A stretch of DNA of 64,000 nucleotides from AC-32 sp038237925 (GTDB taxonomy: Bacteria; Actinomycetota; Thermoleophilia; Gaiellales; Gaiellaceae). The stretch is taken from NCBI GenBank assembly GCA_038237925.1, contig JBBRYF010000012.1, forward strand, positions 1-64,000. The letters are read 5' to 3'. Below the pieces are notes generated by a model that saw only the letters and a program-made list of their open reading frames with translations, did no database searches and was not told the DNA's origin. Positions 1 to 6,736 of this stretch are shown here, one piece after another. Each line of letters opens with the position of its first letter. Position 1 is the stretch's first letter. Both the position numbers and the translations under genes were made by a program.

Positions 1-498
1 CTCCATCACCTGAACAAGGGCCGCCATTCGTCGATCGTGCAGGCCCTCTCAGGCGACTGGGGCGGCCACCCCGACCTGGTGCTCGGCGTCGAGCACCAGG
101 AGGGCCAGCGTCAGACCAAGCTCACCTTCGGGAAGGTGCGCTGGGGCGACCAAGGCCGCCCGCCGCTGCTGCTCGACTGGCTCGCGGCCGACGAGGGGGT
201 CGGCTACCGGGTGACGGAGCTCGGCGGCTCGCGGCAGGTGGGCGAGGCCAACCGCGAGCGCGTCTTCGAGCAGGTTCAGGCCGGCGTCCGACGCGCGAGC
301 GAGATCTCCGCGGCGCTCAACCTCGGCAGGAAAACGGTCCTCGATCACATGAAGACGCTTGGGGCGGCCGAACGAATCCGTCTCGTTCCGGGTTCGAATC
401 GCGCCATCGAGGCAGTGCCGTTGGAGGCCGCCAGCGAGGCGCTCGAGCTCGCCGAGGCCGGAGACGGGGGTACACACCCGGAATTGGAGTGGCGCTAG
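1..498 (+). CDS. RepA-like AAA ATPase, C-terminal part (gene starts before the window)
   Basis: Frame 1 is open from the first base and ends at TAG 496-498, so the 5' part lies outside the window. The first residues read LHHLNKGRHSS and lead into a serine/glycine/tryptophan stretch (QALSGDWGG) of the kind that follows the last strand of RecA/DnaB-like RepA helicases of plasmids and integrative elements. The C-terminal third (about residues 75-130) is predicted helical and contains a helix-turn-helix-like segment (SAALNLGRKTVLDHMKTL). Its neighbours are a repeat-rich block, an excisionase-like gene and, 13 kb away, a tyrosine recombinase, which suits a replication or maintenance gene of an integrated element. 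The family call rests on a C-terminal fragment only; the P-loop is not visible. Confidence 0.5.
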   Translation, partial: LHHLNKGRHSSIVQALSGDWGGHPDLVLGVEHQEGQRQTKLTFGKVRWGDQGRPPLLLDWLAADEGVGYRVTELGGSRQVGEANRERVFEQVQAGVRRASEISAALNLGRKTVLDHMKTLGAAERIRLVPGSNRAIEAVPLEAASEALELAEAGDGGTHPELEWR

Positions 499-668
499 GT
501 GTGTAGGCGGGTGTGTAGTCCATGTGCGGAAGCATCGGAAAGCCCGCAGCCATGCCGGTGTGGGGGGTACACACCTGACCTACACACCGGGTCGCCGCAG
601 CCCTCGTTCCGGGCCGGGTGTGTAGGTGGGCGGTTCCCTATAAAGGAACCGCCCCCTACCTACACACC
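470..668. repeat. Iteron-like GGTGTGTAGG repeats with a bipartite palindrome
   Basis: The 10-mer GGTGTGTAGG or its complement CCTACACACC occurs at 498-507, 510-518 (last base changed), 579-588 (inverted), 617-626 and 659-668 (inverted). Variants GGTACACACC lie at about 470 and 566-575. The copies at 617 and 659 face each other across an inner palindrome CGGTTCC-N7-GGAACCG (631-651), whose AT-rich centre is CTATAAA. No convincing protein is encoded here. Position between a RepA-like gene and an excisionase-like gene suggests a replication origin, a partition site or a repressor operator of the element. The repeats are seen directly; the role is inference. Confidence 0.6.
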
Positions 669-776
669 GGCGCGGGGCTCGATTCGGGCTGCTGCCGGGA
701 CCGTCGCGATGGCCTCGCTGCCCCTCGCGCGCGCGAGCGCGCGGGCGCCGCGCATGCGAAAGGACGGCCGAGCCGC

Positions 777-1127
777 TTGAGCGCCGAGCTCGAACAGCTC
801 CTCGGCGGTCTCGTGGACGAGCTCGCAGATCGCGTAGCGGCTCGGCTCGCCGGCGCCCATTCGAGCACCGCTCCCGCCGAGCTCGAGCCCTGGCGCCTGC
901 TCGACGTCGGCGAGGCGGCGGCACGGCTCGGCCGCTCGGAGCGCTGGGTGCGCGAGCGGGCGAAGCGGGGCGAGCTCGCGCACGTTCGGCTGGACGGCGG
1001 CGCACTCGCCTTCGACCTCGACGACCTCCGTGCCTTCGCACGTGGCCGGCGAGTCGGGCCCGAGCTCGGGGACTCCGGCGACGGCCATCGACTGAGCGTG
1101 GTCGGCGCGGACTGGTGGCAGGCGTGA
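777..1127 (+). CDS. Excisionase-like helix-turn-helix protein
   Basis: A 116-residue protein if started at TTG 777; a purine-rich AAAGGA lies about 12 nt upstream, and frame-consistent starts further upstream would run through the repeat block. Residues about 40-90 carry the DNA-binding pattern of the MerR/excisionase (helix_turn_helix_17) family: LDVGEAAARLGRSERWVRERAK, followed by RGELAHVRLDGGALAFDLDDL, i.e. two helices then a small wing. Such proteins act as recombination directionality factors or small repressors in actinobacterial integrative elements. Its stop overlaps the GTG of the next gene (GTGA), so it heads a translationally coupled chain. The exact start is uncertain. Confidence 0.65.
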   Translation: MSAELEQLLGGLVDELADRVAARLAGAHSSTAPAELEPWRLLDVGEAAARLGRSERWVRERAKRGELAHVRLDGGALAFDLDDLRAFARGRRVGPELGDSGDGHRLSVVGADWWQA

Positions 1128-1228
1128 GACGCTGGCCTTTCGCTGGCGGCCGTTCCTGGATCGCGCTCTGGCAGGGGAGCGGTGGCGTGAGCAACGGCTC
1201 CTATAGCCGGGGGTCGAACCGACAGTGA
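1124..1228 (+). CDS. 34-residue unknown protein in the excisionase gene chain
   Basis: A short frame starting with GTG at 1124, overlapping the stop of the excisionase-like gene by the 4-nt GTGA. It ends at 1226-1228, where its TGA again overlaps the GTG of the following gene (GTGA). The product is rich in Gly, Ser, Arg and Trp (RSWIALWQGSGG in the middle). No family is recognised. The two perfect 4-nt overlaps are the main reason to believe it is translated; it may instead be a coupling leader. Confidence 0.4.
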   Translation: MRRWPFAGGRSWIALWQGSGGVSNGSYSRGSNRQ

Positions 1229-1782
1229 GCAGGAGCCCTGAGCGGCACGTCGAGCCGCGAACGTCGATCAGTGCTGAGGTCACCCGGCTCGGGTTCTACG
1301 GCCGCGACAGCCTCGGCCGCGCGCCGAGCATGATCGAGCGGCAACTCAAGCTCGAGCTTGAGCTTGAGTCGATGATGCGTCGCGTGCGCGGCCACCTTGA
1401 CGCCGGCGCGATCGCGCTCGGCCAGGAGGGTGGGGACCGACTGCGACAACGTGTCGAGGCGGCGCGCCTCACTTTCGCGCGCGTCGCCGAGCGGGACCGC
1501 CGGTTGCTCGCCGAGTTCGCCGAGTTCGATGATCCGCCGCCGGCGGAAGAGGGGAGCGGGGGTAGGCCCCCGCTCCCCTTCGGAAAAAGCGTCGGAGTCC
1601 CGTTCCAGCTCGGCTGCACAGTTCTCTGCGACACGCGCGCCCGAGGAGCGGCCGCCGACGATCAGCGGTACTCCGAGCCGGAGTTGCCGGACGACCGAGA
1701 TCCAGGCAGCGTCGAGCTGAGCGGCAGGCGCCGGGCTGCGGCGACCGCACACGGAAGGGCTGCTCGACGAGCACGACCGTGA
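1225..1782 (+). CDS. Hypothetical protein of the integrated element (C-terminus probably not original)
   Basis: The GTG start overlaps the previous stop by 4 nt, completing a three-gene coupled chain. Residues about 15-110 look like genuine protein: charged amphipathic helices (QLKLELELESMMRRV, then RLRQRVEAARLTFARVAERD). From about residue 110 the composition changes to a low-complexity stretch running through a perfect 12-bp hairpin (1551-1578) and then antisense to a broken hydrolase gene. The original protein therefore probably ended near 1560, and the remaining codons may be read-through into unrelated DNA. An 18-bp perfect palindrome at 1345-1362 lies within the KLELE codons. No function is assigned. 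Confidence 0.45.
   Translation: MSRSPERHVEPRTSISAEVTRLGFYGRDSLGRAPSMIERQLKLELELESMMRRVRGHLDAGAIALGQEGGDRLRQRVEAARLTFARVAERDRRLLAEFAEFDDPPPAEEGSGGRPPLPFGKSVGVPFQLGCTVLCDTRARGAAADDQRYSEPELPDDRDPGSVELSGRRRAAATAHGRAARRARP
1551..1578. terminator. Perfect 12-bp GC hairpin
   Basis: GGGGAGCGGGGG-TAGG-CCCCCGCTCCCC forms a flawless 12-bp stem with a 4-nt loop. No T-run follows on either strand, as is common for actinobacterial terminators. It sits between the plausible end of the preceding plus-strand protein and the broken minus-strand hydrolase, so it could end either transcript. Confidence 0.45.
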
Positions 1783-1932
1783 GGCTGGCGTCGAGCGCCC
1801 GCCTCGGTCGCGCCGACCAGATCAGGCGCTCGACACCGCCGCCGGCCCCGTGCCCCAGGACGAGGGCGGCTATCGGGTGTCTGCCGCGTCGAGGTGGACC
1901 CGCGCGGGCCGGTGAGGAGTCTCGAGCTCCAT
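1627..1932 (-). pseudogene. Alpha/beta hydrolase remnant (frameshifted)
   Basis: Read on the minus strand from ATG 1932, the frame stops after 20 residues. The following frames spell the typical motifs of small alpha/beta hydrolases of the KANL3/Tex30-like type in pieces: LVLGHGAGGGV (nucleophile-elbow-side oxyanion loop), then a frame change to LTVVLVEQPF, then GRRSPAPAAQLDAAW and PLIVGGRSSGARVA, the GxS-type nucleophile elbow. After 1627 the similarity ends abruptly, so the C-terminal half with the catalytic Asp and His is missing. One stop, at least two frameshifts and a truncation make it a clear pseudogene. Confidence 0.65.
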
Positions 1933-2013
1933 GACCGGCCGGAGGTAGCTGTCGAGGGAAGCGGGAGCTAGCGCGCCTAACATCGCGCGGACCGGCTCCG
2001 TCTAATTAGTGAC

Positions 2014-2841
2014 GTGATGCGCATGCTGGACTCGCCCCGGCGCCGGCGCAGGGTCTTCCTCGTTCTGGGCGCGGTCGGGATCTTAGTCCCGCTGATCTTC
2101 CTCGGGGTTCACCTCTCGACCCCCGGATCGCCTGAGAATGCCAACGGGCCCGAGGTCTCGGGCGCCTACCTGAACACGCCGAAGAGCGTGCCGTTCACCG
2201 CGCAGAAAAGGCGCGCCGTGCGGCGGGTGCTCGCGCGCTTCATCAGCACCGCGGTCGCCCGGAAGGACGTCGGCAGCTCCTGGGCGGTGACGGGGCCGAG
2301 CCTGCGAGCGGGCTTCACGCGCAGGCAATGGATGAGCGGCGAGATTCCAGTTGCCCCCTACCCGGCCTCGCGTCACGGCCAGGGCGCCTGGGACGTCGTC
2401 GACTACTCGTACCCGAAGAAGGTCAGCCTGGAGGTGCTGGTCTTCCCCAAGCCGCATTCGGGATACTCGGTCGCCACGGCGGACGTTGACGTGGTCAAGG
2501 GCTACGACGGCCGCTGGCGGGTGGACTACTGGATGATCACGAAGTTCCACGGTCCGGGCACGCCGGCGCCCGCCGACTCGACCTCGGCGCTCAGCGAGGG
2601 CCCGCCGAACGTCCACCAGCTGCCGGGGAAGAAGAACTCCGTGAGGCATCGTGCCGGGAGGCCGCAGCCGTCGAGTGCCTCGGCGGCCGCCGCCAGCAAC
2701 GGCACGCACGTCGGGAAGGCCTGGCTGCTGGTACCGGCGGGCATTCTCGGCCTGATCGTCGTTCTGCCGCTCACTTTCGGCATCTTCGTGTGGACGCGCA
2801 ACCGACGCGCGGTGGCCGAGTACCGCCGGCCGCGCAGCTGA
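2014..2841 (+). CDS. Two-TM membrane protein of unknown function
   Basis: A 275-residue protein with starts GTG 2014, ATG 2017 or ATG 2023 close together. One transmembrane helix lies near the N-terminus (about residues 15-35, VFLVLGAVGILVPLIFLGVHL without its ends) and a second near the C-terminus (about 236-260), followed by a basic tail. Between them is a soluble domain of about 130 residues rich in Trp/Tyr with alternating hydrophobic strands (VDVVKGYDGRWRVDYW), compatible with an NTF2-like or cystatin-like fold, then a low-complexity linker. It was probably anchored with the central domain outside the cell. No enzyme motif is visible. It appears intact, unlike most of its neighbours. Confidence 0.6.
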   Translation: MMRMLDSPRRRRRVFLVLGAVGILVPLIFLGVHLSTPGSPENANGPEVSGAYLNTPKSVPFTAQKRRAVRRVLARFISTAVARKDVGSSWAVTGPSLRAGFTRRQWMSGEIPVAPYPASRHGQGAWDVVDYSYPKKVSLEVLVFPKPHSGYSVATADVDVVKGYDGRWRVDYWMITKFHGPGTPAPADSTSALSEGPPNVHQLPGKKNSVRHRAGRPQPSSASAAAASNGTHVGKAWLLVPAGILGLIVVLPLTFGIFVWTRNRRAVAEYRRPRS

Positions 2842-2888
2842 CCCGCGCGCGGTCAAGGAACGTGCGGGGTCGGTGCTCGCGTGATCAG

Positions 2889-3140
2889 GAGCGGGGCGCC
2901 GGTCGACGCGGACATCGCCGAGCTCTGAGGCCGCATCGTCCAGACCGAGTTCTACGACAACCAGCGCACGATCGTCGGAGTCGCTGCGGAAGAAGAAGGC
3001 ACTACGAGCCGGCCTCGACGTCACGCGCGGGACGGACATCCTCTGGACGCTCAATCACCCCGGCGTCTGGCTCTGCTCGTCGGGGAGCGGGGCTGGATGC
3101 CCGAGCAGTACGAGCGGTGGTTCGCCGAGACGAAGCCGCG
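2889..3140 (+). pseudogene. TetR-family regulator C-terminal remnant
   Basis: Three reading frames in succession spell the ligand-binding C-terminus common in actinobacterial TetR regulators: PVDADIAEL then an in-frame TGA, GRIVQTEFYDNQRTIVGVA, a shift to ALRAGLDVTRGTDILWTLNH, and a second shift to LLVGERGWMPEQYERWFAET. The N-terminal helix-turn-helix is absent. One stop, two frameshifts and the missing DNA-binding domain show a dead gene. Confidence 0.7.
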
Positions 3141-3713
3141 GCGCAGGGCGATGGGCGGCAACCAGCGTGACCCGTCCCGATTCGGCAAGCGGCGCCCGCT
3201 CGCCCGCAGCTTTGCCCATGGAGGCGATGCGCCGGGGGAGGCGGCACCGTCAGGCACGGTCGCCCTTTGCTGTCAGGATGCTGCCCGCTACTCGGCCTTC
3301 GCGGTTAGCCCGCGAAGCTCGAGCTGCCAGTCGGCTGGACGCTGAGTTGACGGCATATTTGGGTTACTCATCCGTCGATCGTGTTCGGCCACATCACCGC
3401 GTCGACTTTGCAGCCGGTGTGGGACGAAGACGCCGGCGAGTGGGTAGTCGCGGTCTCGCTCGGCCTCGCCGGTGTGCCGCTCAATCGTCATGGCATGGCA
3501 CCCGATCGCAACACGTTCTTCATTCCGGCGCGGGCGCACACGAGCTTCCCAAGCGACCCTCGAGCGGACGTCTGGCGGGAGGCGAGGGTGGCTAGTGTCG
3601 GCTCATCATTTGCCGCCCCGTGTGAGTCGTCTACTGGCCTTGGCGTTGAGAAAAGATCAACGCCAAGGCCAGTAGACGGCCGCGATGTTCGTGCGATTCT
3701 GTGCAGGTCGACG
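3141..3713. other. Region without a supported intact gene
   Basis: A plus-strand frame from 3381 encodes FGHITASTLQPVWDEDAGEW and about 60 further residues that could be a decayed protein. It then runs into a 21-bp perfect inverted repeat (3629-3677) and loses protein-like character. Nothing else with coding character was seen between the TetR remnant and the zinc-ribbon gene. Confidence 0.4.
3629..3677. repeat. 21-bp perfect inverted repeat
   Basis: The arm GTCTACTGGCCTTGGCGTTGA (3629-3649, 21 bp) is repeated exactly in inverse orientation at 3657-3677 around the 7-nt loop GAAAAGA. No T-run follows. Arms this long and perfect are more than a usual terminator needs; the repeat may be a recombination scar, a mobile-element end or a protein-binding cruciform. 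Confidence 0.75.
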
Positions 3714-3962
3714 ATGGACCTGCGCGAGCTTCAATTGTGGTTCGAGACGGAAGAACTGGATCCGTGTCCGCGATGTGGGAGGGCGGCGGCGCTCGGCCTC
3801 GAGCACGCCGATGCCCTGCTCTGCTTCCGATGCGGCTTTATTCGCTGGCGCGGGGGCACGACGTCGGTCCGCGAATTGCAACGCCCGCAGTCTTCGCACT
3901 CGGCCGCGGCGCACTCGGACCGGAACACGGCGACCTCCGGCGGCTCGTCTTCGGTCAGGTAG
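3714..3962 (+). CDS. Small zinc-ribbon-like protein
   Basis: ATG 3714 opens an 82-residue frame. Residues 1-48 look like a real small protein: an acidic helix (MDLRELQLWFETEELD), then two CxxC pairs (CPRCG near residue 19 and CFRCG near residue 41) separated by 18 residues, the layout of a zinc ribbon. The remaining 34 residues are Ser/Thr-rich and look uninformative. No partner or function is evident. The call rests on the cysteine spacing only. Confidence 0.4.
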   Translation: MDLRELQLWFETEELDPCPRCGRAAALGLEHADALLCFRCGFIRWRGGTTSVRELQRPQSSHSAAAHSDRNTATSGGSSSVR

Positions 3963-4178
3963 GCGCGCCAGCCAGCGGCCTCCTCGGCGCAGGGCGGCTA
4001 GGTCTGCCCACTACCAATATTCGGCGAGCGCATCCAGGGATTTCCTGAGAACCCGACACGCCGAAGGAGTAGGGTCGGAAGGGCATTTTCCTCGCCGCCA
4101 AGGAGGCACTGGACGGTCGCCGAGTCAGTAGCGTTCGATGCGGACAGCCGCCTTTTCCACGCACGGCCGAGCCGCACA

Positions 4179-5888
4179 GTGCTCGCCGTTGTGGCACTCG
4201 CCGGTTGCGGTGCAGCCGCGTGCGCTGCGGCGCTCGCACTGAGGAGCGACCATGTCTCTCATCCCGGCGTGCACGCCACGCTAACGGTCTGGATGGTTTT
4301 GGCCTACGTCCTTGCCGGTCTCGTCGCGTGGCGGCGGGGCCCGGAGATTCGGTTCGGCTTGCTGATGATCGCCGCAGGCGCCGCGATCTTCGTCTCGAGT
4401 ATCCAGTCGGCCAACGCCGCTCTGCCGTTCACGATCGGATCGGTCTTCGACCTCCTGCCTCCGGTGGTCTTCCTGCACGTGTTCCTCGCGTTCCCGAGCG
4501 GCCAGCTCAACCGGCGGTTCGAACGCGCGCTCGTCGGAACCGGATACGCCACGGCGCTCGGACTGCAGATCGTCACGATGGCGCTCGGCGGCTACGGCTC
4601 GGCAAACCTGCTCGAGCTGACCTCGAGACCGCACGCGGCATCGGTCTTGCAGCGCATTCAACTTGTAACGCTCAGCGTGCTGGCGCTGAGCGGCATCGGG
4701 GTGCTTGCCTGGCGCAGGCGGGAGCAGGGCCGTCCACTGCGACGGCCGCTCGCGCTGCTCGTCGACTCGTTCGCCCTCGGTCTTGTGATGATCGCGTTTC
4801 TCTTTTTGGCGGGCGCCTTCGGGTTCGTTGCCGGTGGGTCGACGTTTGAGGGGATCCGGTGGTCGACGTTCTTCGTGATCGGCCTTGGCCCGATCGCATT
4901 TCTCGTCGCCCTGCTCTCCGCGCAGCTCGCGCGGTCGGCCGCGGCGGACCTCCTCGTCGAGCTGCGTTCCGATCCCTTGCGTGGTGACCTCCGTGACGCG
5001 CTCGCGCGCGCGCTGCGCGATCCGTCGCTGAAGCTTGCCTACTGGCTGCCGGACTTTCGACGCTACGTCGATCTCGACGGAAAACCCGTCACGCTCAGCA
5101 GCGAGGACGGCCGCGTGGCGACCCCGGTCGACCGCAACGGCGTGCATGTCGCAGCGCTGCTTCATCACCGCGGATTGCTCGAGGAGCCAGATCTGCTCGA
5201 AGCGGTTGGGGTCGCCGCAGGTCTCGCACTCGAGAATGGGCGCCTGCAGGCCGAGTTGCGAGCGCATGTAGAAGAGCTGCGCGGCTCGCGCGCCCGGATC
5301 GTCGAGGCAGCTCACGACGAACGTCGCCGGCTGGAACGCAACCTTCATGACGGCGCTCAACAACGCCTCGTTGGTGTGTCGCTCGAGCTAGGACTGCTCG
5401 AAGACTTGCTGCCCGACAAGCACGGAAGCCGAGAGCGTCTCACTCGCGCGAGAAGTGAGATCGCCGCGTCGATGGACGAGCTGCGCGAGATCGCGCGCGG
5501 TATCCATCCGGCGGTGGTCAGCGGGCATGGGCTCGCGGTTGCGCTCGAGCAACTCACGGCGCGCACGCCGGTGCCGGTCGAGCTCACCGTCCAGATCGAC
5601 GGCCGCCTCCCGGCGGCGCAAGAGCTCGCCGCGTACTACGTCGTCGCCGAGAGCCTCGCGAACATCGCCAAGCACGCGCAGGCCACGCACGCGGCCGTCT
5701 CGGTCTCGAAGACGGCGCACAACCTCTTCGTCGAGGTCACCGATGACGGCATCGGCGGCGCCGACAGCGAAAAGGGCTCGGGGCTTCGAGGGCTCGCTGA
5801 TCGCGTGGAGGCATTGGACGGGAGCCTGCGCGTCTGGTCTGCCCCTCGGAGTGGCACGCGGGTGCGGGCGGACATTCCATGCGCGTAG
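4179..5888 (+). CDS. NarL-type sensor histidine kinase (HisKA_3)
   Basis: A 569-residue membrane kinase started at GTG 4179. About eight transmembrane helices fill residues 1-250. A GAF-like cytoplasmic stretch follows, then the dimerisation/phosphoacceptor segment of the HisKA_3 family (DERRRLERNLHDGAQQRL, His390), and an HATPase_c domain with the N box (ESLANIAKHAQATHA) and G boxes (VTDDGIGG, GLRGLADRV). It would autophosphorylate on His390 and pass the phosphate to the regulator encoded next, whose ATG overlaps this gene's 3' end by 10 nt. The many N-terminal helices suggest sensing within the membrane. The MMPL exporter downstream is the obvious target. It looks intact within an otherwise decayed region. 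Confidence 0.9.
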   Translation: MLAVVALAGCGAAACAAALALRSDHVSHPGVHATLTVWMVLAYVLAGLVAWRRGPEIRFGLLMIAAGAAIFVSSIQSANAALPFTIGSVFDLLPPVVFLHVFLAFPSGQLNRRFERALVGTGYATALGLQIVTMALGGYGSANLLELTSRPHAASVLQRIQLVTLSVLALSGIGVLAWRRREQGRPLRRPLALLVDSFALGLVMIAFLFLAGAFGFVAGGSTFEGIRWSTFFVIGLGPIAFLVALLSAQLARSAAADLLVELRSDPLRGDLRDALARALRDPSLKLAYWLPDFRRYVDLDGKPVTLSSEDGRVATPVDRNGVHVAALLHHRGLLEEPDLLEAVGVAAGLALENGRLQAELRAHVEELRGSRARIVEAAHDERRRLERNLHDGAQQRLVGVSLELGLLEDLLPDKHGSRERLTRARSEIAASMDELREIARGIHPAVVSGHGLAVALEQLTARTPVPVELTVQIDGRLPAAQELAAYYVVAESLANIAKHAQATHAAVSVSKTAHNLFVEVTDDGIGGADSEKGSGLRGLADRVEALDGSLRVWSAPRSGTRVRADIPCA

Positions 5889-6736
5889 CGATCGCAGAGG
5901 ACAGCGTGCTCTTGCGCGAAGGGCTTGCGCGGCTGCTCGGTGAAAACGGCTTCGAGATCGTCGCTCAATGCGACAACGCCGACGACTTGCTAGTGAACGT
6001 GCGGCGGTCCCCGCCGGACGTTGCGATCGTCGACATCAGGCTGCCGCCTACGCACAACGACGAAGGGCTGCGTGCAGCGCTCGAGATCCGCGCTCAGCAC
6101 CCGACGGTAGGCGTGTTGGTGCTTTCCCAATACGTCGAGCTGGGGCTCGCGCTGAAGCTGCTCGCCGACTCCGCGGAAGGCGTCGGCTACCTGCTCAAGG
6201 ATCGCATCAGCGACGTGAGGGAATTCGCGGCCGCCGTGCGGCGCGTCGGCGACGGCGGATCTGCGCTCGACCCGATCATCGTCTCGACGCTGCTCTCGCG
6301 GCAACGAGCAGACGATCCGATTGATCAGCTCACTCGGCGGGAGCGCCAAGTTCTTGAACTGATGGCGAGCGGCAGCTCGAACCAGGGGATCGCGGACAGC
6401 CTCGTGATCACGCTGCGAGCAGTCGAGAAGTACGTCTCGAGCATCTTCGGCAAGCTCGGGCTCCCCTCCACCGGAAGCGAGTCGCGTCGAGTGCTTGCGG
6501 TGCTTCTCTACCTCCGTTCGTCGCGCGCACGCGCGTACGAAGACACCAGAAACCCGGCCCCCCGGTCGGCCAGTCTCCCGTCTTCCCACGGTTCTCCTCG
6601 ACTGCGAGGTTCAGGACACCCCCGCAGTCGAGAGGAGAGCCATGAAGACGCGCATCATCCAGAACGAACCGGAACAGCCGGCGCACGCAGCCGACACCAG
6701 CGAGCCAGCGCCAATCGCAATCAAGAGCGCACGTAA
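5879..6736 (+). CDS. NarL/LuxR-type response regulator with odd C-terminal extension
   Basis: Receiver domain in residues 1-120 (phosphoacceptor Asp in VAIVDIRLPP; Lys in YLLKDRIS) and a LuxR-type helix-turn-helix near residues 150-210 (LTRRERQVLELMASG, then AVEKYVSSIFGKLGL). It is coupled to the kinase by a 10-nt overlap and is its cognate regulator. Family members usually end 10-15 residues after the HTH; here the frame runs on for about 65 Arg/Ser/Pro-rich residues, past the ATG of the MMPL gene (6642) to TGA 6734-6736. That tail encodes no recognisable domain, so the original stop has probably been lost. Function is likely retained because both domains are complete. Confidence 0.85.
   Translation: MRVAIAEDSVLLREGLARLLGENGFEIVAQCDNADDLLVNVRRSPPDVAIVDIRLPPTHNDEGLRAALEIRAQHPTVGVLVLSQYVELGLALKLLADSAEGVGYLLKDRISDVREFAAAVRRVGDGGSALDPIIVSTLLSRQRADDPIDQLTRRERQVLELMASGSSNQGIADSLVITLRAVEKYVSSIFGKLGLPSTGSESRRVLAVLLYLRSSRARAYEDTRNPAPRSASLPSSHGSPRLRGSGHPRSREESHEDAHHPERTGTAGARSRHQRASANRNQERT
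6597..6632. promoter_or_regulatory. 10-bp inverted repeat just upstream of the MMPL gene
   Basis: CTCGACTGCG (6597-6606) and CGCAGTCGAG (6623-6632) are perfect inverse copies separated by 16 nt. They end two bases before the ribosome-binding region (GGAGAG) of the exporter gene. The spacing suits either an operator for the adjacent LuxR-type regulator or a leader hairpin controlling translation. The symmetry is seen; the role is inferred. Confidence 0.5.

Noticed and set aside
1345..1362. 18-bp perfect palindrome as an operator
   Set aside because: It lies inside codons for the repeated LysLeuGluLeuGlu motif and is explained by coding constraint.
4281..5363. Long minus-strand frame opposite the sensor kinase
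   Set aside because: A shadow of the kinase gene: rich in Arg, Asp and Gln with no motif, while the plus strand shows clear kinase boxes.
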